NCBI RefSeq assembly: GCF_003149145.1
Contig: NZ_QGDQ01000002.1
Coordinates: 186,001 to 250,000, forward strand
Length of the DNA: 64,000 nt
Direction: 5' to 3'
DNA from: Quadrisphaera granulorum
GTDB taxonomy: Bacteria; Actinomycetota; Actinomycetes; Actinomycetales; Quadrisphaeraceae
Of the stretch, positions 17,077 through 25,186 are shown one piece after another. Each line of letters opens with the position of its first letter. Positions within the stretch are counted from its first letter, which is position 1. The notes under the pieces were generated by a model, which saw only the letters and a program-made list of their open reading frames with translations, was not told where the DNA came from and made no database searches. Position numbers and translations under genes: made by a program.

Positions 17077-17096
17077 AGCCCAGCACAGGAGGTCGT

Positions 17097-18242
17097 GTGC
17101 CCCTCGTCGCCCCCGCGCCGCAGGCGCCGGTGCAGCTGCTCGACCCCACCGGGGTGCGCCGCCGTGCCGACCAGATCGACGAGCCCGAGCTCGCCGGGTA
17201 CGCCCAGCTGGTCGCCTCCGTGGACGCAGAGCAGCTACGGGCCCGGTACCGCGACATGGCGATGGTCCGCCGGTTCGACGTCGAGGCGACCGCCCTGCAG
17301 CGCCAGGGCGAGCTCGCCCTGTGGGCCAGCTGCACCGGCCAGGAGGCCGCCCAGGTGGGCGCCGGCCACGGCCTCGCCCCGCAGGACCACGTCTTCCCCA
17401 CCTACCGCGAGCACGGCCTCGCCTGGGTGCGCGGGGTCGACCCCGTGCAGGTGCTCCAGCTCTACCGCGGCGCGAGCCACGGCGGGTGGGACCCGGCCGA
17501 CCACGCCTTCCACCTCTACACACTGGTCATTGGCGCCCAGCTGCCCCACGCCACCGGGTACGCCATGGGCCTGCAGCGTGACGGCCTCGTCGGCACCGGA
17601 GACCGCTCCCGCGACAGCGCCGTCATGGCCTGCTTCGGTGACGGCGCCAGCTCCCAGGGCGAGGTCAACGAGGCGCTGAGCTGGGCCGGCGTCTTCAGCG
17701 CACCGGTCGTCTTCTTCTGCCAGAACAACGGCTGGGCCATCTCCGCCCCCGCTTCCCGCCAGAGCGCCGCGCCGCTGCACCTGCGGGCCGCCGGCTTCGG
17801 GATGCCCGGCGTACAGGTCGACGGTAACGACGTCCTGGCTGTCGAGGCCGTGATCCGCGCCGCCTCCGACCGCGCGCGCAGTGGTGGCGGCCCGACCCTC
17901 GTGGAGGCCGTCACCTACCGGGTCAACGCCCACACCACCTCCGACGACGCCGGGCGCTACCGCTCCCGCGAGGAGGAGGAGTCCTGGCGCCCGCGCGACC
18001 CGCTCACCCGCGTCGAGGCACACCTGCGGGCCATCGACTGTGCCGACGAGGCCTTCTTCGACGCCGTCCGCGAGGAGTCCGACGAGCTCGGCGCCCGCGT
18101 GCGCCGAGGGGTGCGTGAGATGCCCGACCCGGAGCCGACCTCGATGTTCGACCACGCCTACGCCGCCGAGCACCCGCTGGTCGCGTCCGAGCGTGCCTGG
18201 CTGCAGACCTGGCTGGCCACCGAGCCGGAGGAGGCCCGATGA
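17097..18242 (+). CDS. 2-oxoacid (branched-chain) dehydrogenase E1, alpha subunit
   Basis: A 381-residue thiamine-diphosphate enzyme subunit. The cofactor-binding motif GDGASSQGEVNEAL...CQNNGWAIS starts near residue 181, and the phosphorylation-loop-like AHTTSDDAGRYRSREEEE follows. With E1 beta it decarboxylates a branched-chain 2-oxoacid (or pyruvate) and passes the acyl group to E2 lipoate. AGGAGG (17087-17092) gives a strong ribosome site for GTG 17097. It is the first gene of a three-gene operon behind the 33-bp palindrome; stop and E1 beta start overlap (ATGA). Alternative: pyruvate dehydrogenase; the Pat gene nearby favours a branched-chain or aromatic substrate. Confidence 0.9.
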   Translation: MPLVAPAPQAPVQLLDPTGVRRRADQIDEPELAGYAQLVASVDAEQLRARYRDMAMVRRFDVEATALQRQGELALWASCTGQEAAQVGAGHGLAPQDHVFPTYREHGLAWVRGVDPVQVLQLYRGASHGGWDPADHAFHLYTLVIGAQLPHATGYAMGLQRDGLVGTGDRSRDSAVMACFGDGASSQGEVNEALSWAGVFSAPVVFFCQNNGWAISAPASRQSAAPLHLRAAGFGMPGVQVDGNDVLAVEAVIRAASDRARSGGGPTLVEAVTYRVNAHTTSDDAGRYRSREEEESWRPRDPLTRVEAHLRAIDCADEAFFDAVREESDELGARVRRGVREMPDPEPTSMFDHAYAAEHPLVASERAWLQTWLATEPEEAR

Positions 18243-19321
18243 GCGCGACCACCACCCGACCCGCCGCCGCGGACTCCGGCCGGCCAGGGTCGAGCACCAG
18301 CGCCGTCGCCGGGCCGACCACGCTCTCCCTCGCCAAGGCCATCACCGCCGCCCTGCACGACGCGATGGCCGCCGACGAGAAGGTCCTGCTCATGGGCGAG
18401 GACATCGGCCGCCTGGGCGGGGTGTTCCGGATCACCGATGGCCTGCAGGCGACCTTCGGGGAAGACCGTGTCGTCGACACCCCGCTCGCGGAGGCCAGCA
18501 TCCTCGGCACCGCCATCGGGCTGGCGCTGCGCGGCTACCGGCCCGTGTGCGAGATCCAGTTCGACGGTTTCGTCTACCCCGCCTTCAGCCAGATCGTCTC
18601 CCAGCTGGCCAAGATGCCCGCGCGCATGGCGGGCACCGCGCAGCTGCCCGTCGTCGTCCGGATCCCCTACGGGGGCGGTATCGGCGCGGTGGAGCACCAC
18701 AGCGAGTCGCCCGAGGCGTACTTCGCGCACACGGCGGGGCTGCGCGTCATCAGCCCCGCCACCCCGCAGGACGCGTACTGGATGCTGCGCCAGGCGCTCA
18801 CCCAGCCCGACCCGGTGATCGTCATGGAGCCCAAGCGGCGCTACTGGGAAAAGGGCAGCGTCGACACCTCGGCCGAGGCGCTCAGGACCGCCCCCGGCCT
18901 GCACTCCGCCCGCGTGGCCCGGCCCGTGAACGGTGCCAGGGCCAGCGAGGGCGGCGCGGTCACGGTGGTCGCCTACGGGCCCACGGTGCGGGTGGCCCTC
19001 GACGCCGCCCTGGCCGCCGCGGAGGAGGGCGTCGAGCTGGAGGTCATCGACCTGCGCAGCCTGTCCCCCCTCGACATCGGCGCCGTCGAGGCCAGCGCCC
19101 GGCGCACGGGCCGCGTCGTCGTCGTCCACGAGGCCCCGGTGTTCCTCGGGACGGGGGCCGAGATCGCCGCGCGGGTCACGGAGAGCTGTTTCCACTCCCT
19201 CGAGGCGCCTGTGCTGCGCGTCGGCGGGTTCGCGGTGCCCTACCCGGCGGCACGCATCGAAGAGCACTACCTGCCCGACGCCGAGCGCCTGCTCGACGCC
19301 GTCGACCGCGTCCTGGCCTGA
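18239..19321 (+). CDS. 2-oxoacid (branched-chain) dehydrogenase E1, beta subunit
   Basis: A 360-residue subunit with the transketolase-like pyrimidine-binding domain (LMGEDIGRLGGVFRIT, DTPLAEASILGTAIGLAL, EIQFDGFVYPAF) and C-terminal domain (VIDLRSLSPLDIGAVEAS, VVVHEAPVFLGTGAEIAA). It pairs with E1 alpha to build the thiamine-diphosphate site; the Glu of PLAEASI activates the cofactor. The first 28 residues are a non-conserved Ala/Thr-rich extension. It overlaps the E1 alpha stop by ATGA and is followed after 41 bp by E2. Confidence 0.92.
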   Translation: MSATTTRPAAADSGRPGSSTSAVAGPTTLSLAKAITAALHDAMAADEKVLLMGEDIGRLGGVFRITDGLQATFGEDRVVDTPLAEASILGTAIGLALRGYRPVCEIQFDGFVYPAFSQIVSQLAKMPARMAGTAQLPVVVRIPYGGGIGAVEHHSESPEAYFAHTAGLRVISPATPQDAYWMLRQALTQPDPVIVMEPKRRYWEKGSVDTSAEALRTAPGLHSARVARPVNGARASEGGAVTVVAYGPTVRVALDAALAAAEEGVELEVIDLRSLSPLDIGAVEASARRTGRVVVVHEAPVFLGTGAEIAARVTESCFHSLEAPVLRVGGFAVPYPAARIEEHYLPDAERLLDAVDRVLA

Positions 19322-19362
19322 GCTGCCCCGACCTGAGCTGTGCTGACCACGAGGAGGCGCCC

Positions 19363-20838
19363 ATGACCACCCAGACCACCACCCCGACCAGCACCCAGAC
19401 CAGCACCACGAGCACCCAGCACTTCCTCCTGCCCGACGTCGGCGAGGGCCTCACCGAGGCCGACGTCGTCCGGTGGACCGTGGCCGTGGGCGACACCGTG
19501 ACCGACGGCGACACCGTGGTCGAGGTCGAGACGGCCAAGTCCCTCGTGGAGCTGCCGATCCCGTTCACCGGCACCGTGGTCGGCCTGCTGGTCCCCGAGG
19601 GCACCACGGTCGCCGTGGGGACCCCCATCATCGCCGTGGAGACCGCTGCCCCGGGCGGGTCAGCCGCGCCCGAGGCGCCCCGTGACCACCCGCACCGGCC
19701 CGCGCCCGTCGCGCCGACCGGGCAGGGCGGCTCCGGCCTGGAGGGCGGACCCGTCTCCGCCGTCGAGCACGAGCACGAGGTGGAACGCGAGGCCGTGCTC
19801 GTCGGCTACGGCGTGCGCCCCGCCACCCACGGGCACCCCGCCCGCCGTCGCCGGACCGTGCGCCGCCAGGCTCCGGTCGGCGCTGGTGCGTCGGTTCCCG
19901 TGTCGCGTCGGCCCCAGCAGGACGGCACCGACAGGCCCCTCGCCTCGCCGCCCGTGCGCGCCATGGCCCGCGACCTCGGCGTCGACCTGGCCAGCGTCGT
20001 CGCCACCGGTGACGGTGGCGTGGTCACCCGTGACGACGTCCGCGCCTTCGTCGATGCCCGCGGCGCCGCTCCCGAGGCACCCCCCGGCCAGCGCGACGTG
20101 GTGGTGGAGCTTCCCACCGAAGGTGTTGTCGCCGACGGGCGCGAGACCCGCATCCCCGTGCGCGGTGTGCGCCGCGCCACCGCCCGCCAGATGGTGGCCA
20201 GCGCGTTCACCGCGCCCCACGCCACTGCCTTCGTCACCGTGGACGTGACCCGCTCCATGAAGATGCTCGAGCGCATCCGCGCCGAGCGGGAGTTCCGCGA
20301 CGTGCACGTCTCCCCGCTGCTGCTCGTGGCCCGCGCCGTGTGCCTGGCGGCCGCGCGGCACCCCGGCATCAACGCCAGCTGGGACGAGCTCGCGCAGGAG
20401 ATCGTCATCAAGCACTACGTGAACCTCGGCATCGCCGTGGCCTCCCCCCGGGGGCTGCTCGTGCCGAGCATCAAGGACGCCCACGACATGTCCCTGGTGC
20501 AGCTCGCGCACGCCCTCGGCGACCTGGTCTCCACCGCGCGCGCCGGACGCTCTCAGCCGGCCGACCTGTCCGGCAGCACCCTGTCGATCACCAACATCGG
20601 GGTCTTCGGCGTCGACTCGGGCACCCCGATCCTCAACCCCGGCGAGGCCGCGATCCTCTGCGTCGGTCAGGTGGCCAAGAAGCCGTGGGTGCACAAGGGC
20701 AAGGTCAAGCCGCGCGACGTGGTGGAGCTGTCGGTCTCCTTCGACCACCGACTCGTGGACGGCGACCTCGGCTCGAAGTTCCTCGCCGACGTCGCCCGGG
20801 TGCTCGAGCGGCCCGACACCGCCCTGCGCTGGGCCTGA
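19363..20838 (+). CDS. Dihydrolipoamide acyltransferase (E2) of the 2-oxoacid dehydrogenase complex
   Basis: A 491-residue protein. Residues 24-98 are one lipoyl domain, with the lipoylated Lys in VETAKSLVE near residue 57. A linker rich in Arg, Pro and Gly follows, then a peripheral-subunit-binding domain (ASPPVRAMARDLGVDL...VTRDDVRAF, about 195-232), then the catalytic core ending in FDHRLVDG, whose His and Asp are the acyltransfer residues. ATG 19363 has a GAGGAGG ribosome site. No E3 (dihydrolipoamide dehydrogenase) gene follows, so the complex must share an E3 encoded elsewhere. Confidence 0.93.
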   Translation: MTTQTTTPTSTQTSTTSTQHFLLPDVGEGLTEADVVRWTVAVGDTVTDGDTVVEVETAKSLVELPIPFTGTVVGLLVPEGTTVAVGTPIIAVETAAPGGSAAPEAPRDHPHRPAPVAPTGQGGSGLEGGPVSAVEHEHEVEREAVLVGYGVRPATHGHPARRRRTVRRQAPVGAGASVPVSRRPQQDGTDRPLASPPVRAMARDLGVDLASVVATGDGGVVTRDDVRAFVDARGAAPEAPPGQRDVVVELPTEGVVADGRETRIPVRGVRRATARQMVASAFTAPHATAFVTVDVTRSMKMLERIRAEREFRDVHVSPLLLVARAVCLAAARHPGINASWDELAQEIVIKHYVNLGIAVASPRGLLVPSIKDAHDMSLVQLAHALGDLVSTARAGRSQPADLSGSTLSITNIGVFGVDSGTPILNPGEAAILCVGQVAKKPWVHKGKVKPRDVVELSVSFDHRLVDGDLGSKFLADVARVLERPDTALRWA

Positions 20839-20850
20839 CCCGCACCGTGC

Positions 20851-20921
20851 GGACCGCAGCCGGGCGCCCGGCTGCGGTCCGGAGGCGGCTCTGGACCGCA
20901 GCGAGGCGCTCGGCTGCGGTC
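20851..20921. terminator. Bidirectional terminator made of two related palindromes
   Basis: The first is a perfect palindrome with 15-bp arms (GGACCGCAGCCGGGC, 20851-20865, and its complement 20866-20880). A second copy of the outer part (GACCGCAGC 20894-20902 with GCTGCGGTC 20913-20921) follows 14 bp later and runs into the aroQ stop codon. They sit between the convergent E2 and aroQ genes and probably stop both transcripts. Confidence 0.75.
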
Positions 20922-21363
20922 AGGAAGGGTTGAGGCGGCCGGCGAGGTAGCGCAGCGCCGCCAGGTAGCCCTCCGGGCCCATGCCGGCGACGACGGCCGC
21001 GGCCACGGGGGAGATGTAGGAGTGCGCCCGGAACGGCTCGCGGGCGTGCACGTTGGTGAGGTGCACCTCCACCAGGGGGGCGGTGAGCTGGGCGCAGGCG
21101 TCGCGCAGCGCCACCGACGTGTGCGTCCACCCCGCGGGGTTGAGCAGCACGCCGGCGCCGAGGTCGGCCGCCTCGTGGACCCATCCGATCATCTGGCCCT
21201 CGGTGTCGGTCTGGCGGCAGGTGAGCTCCAGGCCCAGCTGCGCGGCGACCTCGGTGCACTGCGCCTCCAGCCCGGCCAGCGTGGTCGAGCCGTACACGGC
21301 GGGCTCGCGCAGTCCCAGCCGCCCGAGGTTGGGGCCGTTCAACAGGAAGACGGGTGCGGTCAC
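20920..21363 (-). CDS. aroQ: Type II 3-dehydroquinate dehydratase
   Basis: A 147-residue enzyme with all marks of the type II family: [18 protein letters not shown] with the catalytic Tyr at residue 24, [14 protein letters not shown], the [17 protein letters not shown] block with the substrate-binding Asn, and [18 protein letters not shown] with the catalytic His. It dehydrates 3-dehydroquinate in the shikimate pathway or its catabolic branch; the active form is a dodecamer. It stands alone, away from other aro genes, and is divergent from the nitrilase-family gene with 19 bp between the starts. Confidence 0.95.
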   Translation of the reverse strand: MTAPVFLLNGPNLGRLGLREPAVYGSTTLAGLEAQCTEVAAQLGLELTCRQTDTEGQMIGWVHEAADLGAGVLLNPAGWTHTSVALRDACAQLTAPLVEVHLTNVHAREPFRAHSYISPVAAAVVAGMGPEGYLAALRYLAGRLNPS

Positions 21364-21382
21364 GCCGCCTAGGGTGCCAGCC

Positions 21383-22228
21383 GTGGCGAGGACTCTTCAG
21401 GTGAGCGTGCTCCAGGTCGGCTACGACGACGACGAGCCGGTCGCCGCTCGCGTCGACCGCGTCGCGGCACTGGTGGCTGAGCAGCGCGGAGCCGACCTTG
21501 TGGTGCTGCCCGAGCTGTGGGCCCCGGGCGGTTTCTCCTACCGGGAGTGGGAGGCGCGCGCCGAACCCCTCGACGGGCCGACCGTGCGGGCCCTTGCCGA
21601 CGCCGCCCGCGCCGCCGGCTCCGTCGTCCACGGCGGGTCGCTGGTGGAGCGCACCGAGCAGCCCGGGCCGCAGGGCCGGCACCTGTGGAACACCTCGGTG
21701 GTGCTGGGACGCGACGGCGCGCTGCTGGCCAGCTACCGCAAGGTGCACCGGTTCGGGTTCGGGGCGGGGGAGCCGTTGCTCATGGAGGCCGGTGAGGACG
21801 TCGTCGTCGTCGACCTGCCGCTGGGTGCCGACGGCGACGGCGACGGCGACGGCAGTGCCAGCACCAGCACAAGGACTGGTCTCGCCACCTGCTACGACGT
21901 GCGGTTCCCCGAGCTGTTCCGCCGCCAGGTGGATCTCGGCGCCGAGCTGGTGCTGCTGCCCGCGGCCTGGCCGGCGGCGCGTCTGGCCCACTGGCGGCTG
22001 CTGACCCGCGCCCGCGCCGTGGAGGACCAGGTGTTCCTCGTGGCGGTGGGGACGGCGGGCACGCACGCGCGTACCCCGATGGCCGGCCACAGCGCCGTCG
22101 TCAGTCCGTGGGGCGAGGACCTCGCCGAGGCCGGCGCCGACGAGCAGATCCTGCACGTCGAGGTCGATCTCGGCGAGGTGGCCCGCTGCCGCGAGCAGTT
22201 CCCTGTGCTCGCGGACCGCCGCCTCTGA
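21383..22228 (+). CDS. Carbon-nitrogen hydrolase (nitrilase superfamily)
   Basis: A 281-residue enzyme with the Glu-Lys-Cys catalytic triad of the family: Glu in VLPELW (residue 44), Lys in YRKVH (near 119) and Cys in [11 protein letters not shown] (near 169). It hydrolyses amides such as deaminated glutathione or omega-amides; the substrate cannot be decided. An unusual acidic Gly-Asp hexanucleotide repeat ([12 protein letters not shown], around 21827-21855) interrupts the loop before the nucleophile. GTG 21383 is preferred because AGGG (21371-21374) lies at the right distance; GTG 21374 is an alternative. Confidence 0.85.
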   Translation: MARTLQVSVLQVGYDDDEPVAARVDRVAALVAEQRGADLVVLPELWAPGGFSYREWEARAEPLDGPTVRALADAARAAGSVVHGGSLVERTEQPGPQGRHLWNTSVVLGRDGALLASYRKVHRFGFGAGEPLLMEAGEDVVVVDLPLGADGDGDGDGSASTSTRTGLATCYDVRFPELFRRQVDLGAELVLLPAAWPAARLAHWRLLTRARAVEDQVFLVAVGTAGTHARTPMAGHSAVVSPWGEDLAEAGADEQILHVEVDLGEVARCREQFPVLADRRL

Positions 22229-22231
22229 CGT

Positions 22232-23038
22232 TCAGGCAGAGGCCGCGATGGCCTCGTGGAGGGCCGCTGCCGTGAGGTCGACGACGTCGTCCGGGTCGAG
22301 CGGCGTGCTCGAGAACGACAGCCGCAGGTGCAGGTGGTCTCCGTCGGAGAGCACCCCCAGCACCGTGGTGCCGCGCTCGTCGACGGCGATCGGCAGCGCG
22401 TCCGCAAGGTCAGCGGTGCCGCGCCAGGCCGGGCCGTCGATGACGACACGCGAACGCGCCGCGGGCGCGCAGTGACGCAGTCCGTCGAGGAGCTCCTCGC
22501 GCAGGTCCACGCGTAGCCGTTCGAGCGCGTCTGCCTCCCAGGGGGCGACGCGGTCGGGGACAGCGGTGCGGAAGGCATCGGCACCCACCTCCTCGCAGCG
22601 CGGTGCGCGGTGGCAGTGGACGTGCTGCACGGTGCCGCGCAGCAGCCGGCGCCCGCGCCAGCTGCGCAGCGCGCTCGTGAGGCTGTGGCAGGCGGCCAGG
22701 AGCTCCAGTGCGTCGGGCCGCTCTGAGGGCGGCACCTCCTCCAGGTCGAGCCACACCTGGACGCTGGCCAGCGGGACCGTGGCGTCGGGCAGAGCGGCGC
22801 TGCGCTCGACCTCCAGGACGCACGATCCGGGGGCGGGGCCGACAGGCGGCAGGTCGGGCAGCGTCGCGTCCGGCGGGAGGAGCAGCACGAGGCGGCCCTC
22901 GTCGTCGCAGCCGTGCAGGACGCCGGTGCTGCGCCATCCGGCGACGGCGAGCACCGCGACGCCGGACCCGGCGGCGACGGTGCGGGCCGTCACCGCCGCG
23001 GGCAGCAGGGCTGAGGACGGGGCGGGGGAGGCGGTCAC
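22232..23038 (-). CDS. DUF2470-like protein (possible haem/iron utilisation fold)
   Basis: A 268-residue soluble protein. The first 90 residues have the alternating strands of a split-barrel (VAVLAVAGWRSTGVLHGCDDEGRLVLLLPP), and the C-terminal third, with DLADALPIAVDERGTTVLGVLSDGDHLHLRLSF, resembles the DUF2470 domain found in haem-oxygenase-like HugZ proteins and in many actinobacterial proteins of unknown role. I cannot see the usual haem-binding His with certainty. Its start is 30 bp from a candidate iron box, which supports a link to iron. It is convergent with the nitrilase-family gene, 3 bp apart. Confidence 0.5.
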   Translation of the reverse strand: MTASPAPSSALLPAAVTARTVAAGSGVAVLAVAGWRSTGVLHGCDDEGRLVLLLPPDATLPDLPPVGPAPGSCVLEVERSAALPDATVPLASVQVWLDLEEVPPSERPDALELLAACHSLTSALRSWRGRRLLRGTVQHVHCHRAPRCEEVGADAFRTAVPDRVAPWEADALERLRVDLREELLDGLRHCAPAARSRVVIDGPAWRGTADLADALPIAVDERGTTVLGVLSDGDHLHLRLSFSSTPLDPDDVVDLTAAALHEAIAASA

Positions 23039-23067
23039 GAGCGTCAGTCTGGACGCTCACTAGGCAA

Positions 23068-23086
23068 TGAGGCAAGGCTTGCCTAA
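23068..23086. promoter_or_regulatory. IdeR/DtxR-type iron box
   Basis: The 19-bp site TGAGGCAAGGCTTGCCTAA matches the DtxR/IdeR consensus (TTAGGTTAGGCTAACCTAA) at 14 of 19 positions and is a perfect 7-bp inverted repeat (AGGCAAG-g-CTTGCCT). It lies in the 96-bp divergent region, 30 bp before the DUF2470-like gene and 49 bp before the CtaG/CopD-like gene. It should repress one or both when iron is plentiful. A further half-site (TAGGCAA) sits just beside it at 23061-23067. Confidence 0.7.
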
Positions 23087-23134
23087 CAAGTCGTGGAAAT
23101 CCGGGCGTGGTCGCCACGCACGTACCCTCGACGT

Positions 23135-25186
23135 GTGGTGCTCGAGCGCGACCCGAAGACCGCCCGCGCGGCGGGGGCCGCTCCGTCCTCCCCCGTTGCC
23201 CTGGCGCTGGTGCTGGGTGTCCCCTGCGCCGTGCTGGCCCTCGTCATCGCGATGTTCGCGACCGGTGCGGCGACGCCGGGCATCCTGGGTGACGCAGGCC
23301 CCCTCGTGCGCTGGGGCCTGCCCGTGCTGCGCACCACGGGCGACCTCGCCGTCGCCGTCGTCCTCGGGTCCCTCCTCCTGCTCGCCTGTGCCCTGGTCCC
23401 CGCATCCCCCGCCTGGCGTGCGGTGGGGCGGCTGGCCTCCGGGGCGGCCGTCGTCTGGGTGCTCGCCGCCGTCGTCCTGCCGGTCTTCTCCTTCGCCGAC
23501 ATCGCCGGCACCCCGCTGACGACGGGGGGCCTCGGCAGCCAGATCGGCTTCTTCCTCACGCAGGTGCCCCCGGGGCGCACGCTGCTCGCCACCGCCGTGC
23601 TCGCGGTGCTCGCCGGCACCGTCGTCGCCCTGGGCATTGACACCCCCACGGCCGCCGCGTGGGCCGCCGTGCTCACCGCGGCTGCCCTGGTGCCCATCGC
23701 GCTCGGCAGCCACGGCAGCTCCGAGGGCGGGCACCGCACCGTGGTCTCCGGCTGGTGGCTGCACATGCTCGGGGCGGGCGTCTGGGTCGGTGGGCTGGTC
23801 GCCCTCGCCATCGCCGGACCTCACCTGCAGCGCGCGTTGCCCGCGGTGGTGCGGCGCTACTCCGCGCTGGCGCTCGGGGCCTACGTGCTCGTGGTCGTCT
23901 CCGGGCTGGCCAACGGCTGGGTGCAGGTCGGCTCCACCGCCAGCGGCCTGCTCAGCCCGTACGGGGCGCTGTTGATGGTGAAGGCGCTCGCGGCCGTGTG
24001 CCTGGGCGCGGTCGGCTGGTGGCACCGCCGCAGCAGCATCGCCGGGCTCGAGCGGGCGGCCGCGAAGAGCGACCGCGCAGCGACGGCCGCCGCGCTGCCG
24101 TTCTGGCGGCTCGTGGTCGGGGAGCTGCTCGTCATGGCCGCGACCATCGGCGTCGCCGTCGCCCTGGTCCGCACCGGGCCCCCGGCCAGCGCCGGCGGCG
24201 GTCCCCGCACGCTGGCGGAGCAGCTGACCAGCGAGGTCGTGCCGCCGTTACCGGCCACGCCGCTGCGCCTGCTCACTGAGCCCGCCCCCGACCTGCTGTG
24301 GCTCCTGGTGTGCGGCGCGCTCGCGCTGGCCTACGCCGCGGGCCTGCGGCGCCTGCGCTCCCGCGGCGACCGCTGGCCGGTGCGTCGCTCGCTGGCGTGG
24401 TTCTCGGGGCTGGTCGTGCTCACGTGGGCCACGTCCTTCGGGCCGCAGGCTTACATCGACCTGCTCTTCAGTGCCCACATGGTGGCGCACATGACGATCA
24501 TGATGGTGGCGCCGATGCTCCTCGTGGCCGGCGCTCCGATCACGCTGGCGATGCGGACGCTGCCCAAGCGCAGCGACGGCAGCCGTGGCCCGCGCGAGTG
24601 GCTGCTGGTGCTCGTGCACTCGCGCTGGGCGCGCTTCGTCTCCCACCCGCTGGTGGCGGCGGTGCTCTTCGCGGGGAGCGTCATCGTCTTCTACTACTCG
24701 CCGCTGTTCGGGCTGGCGCTGTCCACGCACCTCGGCCACGAGCTCATGCAGCTGCACTTCCTGCTCACCGGCTACCTGTTCGCCTCCGCGGTGATCGGCG
24801 TGGACCCGGGCGCCTGGAACCCCCCGTATCCGTTGCGCTTGCTCCTGCTGCTGGGAACGATGGCCTTCCACGCCTTCTTCGGCGTGGCGCTGACCGGCGG
24901 CAACGACCTGCTCGCCGCCGACTGGTTCTCCCGCCTGGGCCTCGGCGTGGACGCCCTGGCCGACCAGCGCACCGGCGGCGCCATCGCCTGGGGCATCGGC
25001 GAGTTGCCCACCCTCGTGCTGGCCATCGTGCTGGCGGTGCAGTGGTCTCGCAGCGACGAGCGGGAGACCCGCCGCCGTGACCGCGCCGCCGACCGTGACG
25101 GCGACGCCGAGCTCACCGCGTACAACGCGATGCTGGCCGCCCGCTCAGGGGGCGCCACCCCCCGTGCTGGTAAGGAGAAGGAATGA
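23135..25186 (+). CDS. Fused CopD/CtaG-like membrane protein (copper handling, cytochrome oxidase assembly)
   Basis: About 683 residues with some 16 transmembrane helices. The first half (to about 340) carries a CopD-type copper-resistance domain (HGSSEGGHRTVVSGWWLHMLGAG, VSGLANGWVQVG, LMVKALAAVCLGAVGWWHRR). The second half (about 400-620) is a caa3/CtaG-like domain (FSAHMVAHMTIMMVAPMLLVAGAPITLAMR, HELMQLHFLLTGYLFAS) rich in membrane His and Met, likely copper ligands. Proteins with this fusion are conserved in actinobacteria. It would carry copper towards oxidase assembly. Two adjacent GTG codons (23135, 23138) are possible starts. It overlaps the S9 peptidase start (ATGA). Confidence 0.85.
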   Translation: MVLERDPKTARAAGAAPSSPVALALVLGVPCAVLALVIAMFATGAATPGILGDAGPLVRWGLPVLRTTGDLAVAVVLGSLLLLACALVPASPAWRAVGRLASGAAVVWVLAAVVLPVFSFADIAGTPLTTGGLGSQIGFFLTQVPPGRTLLATAVLAVLAGTVVALGIDTPTAAAWAAVLTAAALVPIALGSHGSSEGGHRTVVSGWWLHMLGAGVWVGGLVALAIAGPHLQRALPAVVRRYSALALGAYVLVVVSGLANGWVQVGSTASGLLSPYGALLMVKALAAVCLGAVGWWHRRSSIAGLERAAAKSDRAATAAALPFWRLVVGELLVMAATIGVAVALVRTGPPASAGGGPRTLAEQLTSEVVPPLPATPLRLLTEPAPDLLWLLVCGALALAYAAGLRRLRSRGDRWPVRRSLAWFSGLVVLTWATSFGPQAYIDLLFSAHMVAHMTIMMVAPMLLVAGAPITLAMRTLPKRSDGSRGPREWLLVLVHSRWARFVSHPLVAAVLFAGSVIVFYYSPLFGLALSTHLGHELMQLHFLLTGYLFASAVIGVDPGAWNPPYPLRLLLLLGTMAFHAFFGVALTGGNDLLAADWFSRLGLGVDALADQRTGGAIAWGIGELPTLVLAIVLAVQWSRSDERETRRRDRAADRDGDAELTAYNAMLAARSGGATPRAGKEKE

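Noticed and set aside
17881-19362. Long upstream extension of the E2 frame through the E1 beta gene
   Set aside because: ATG 19363 has a strong ribosome site and starts just before the lipoyl domain; the extension reads as Arg/Pro/Gly-rich noise over E1 beta.
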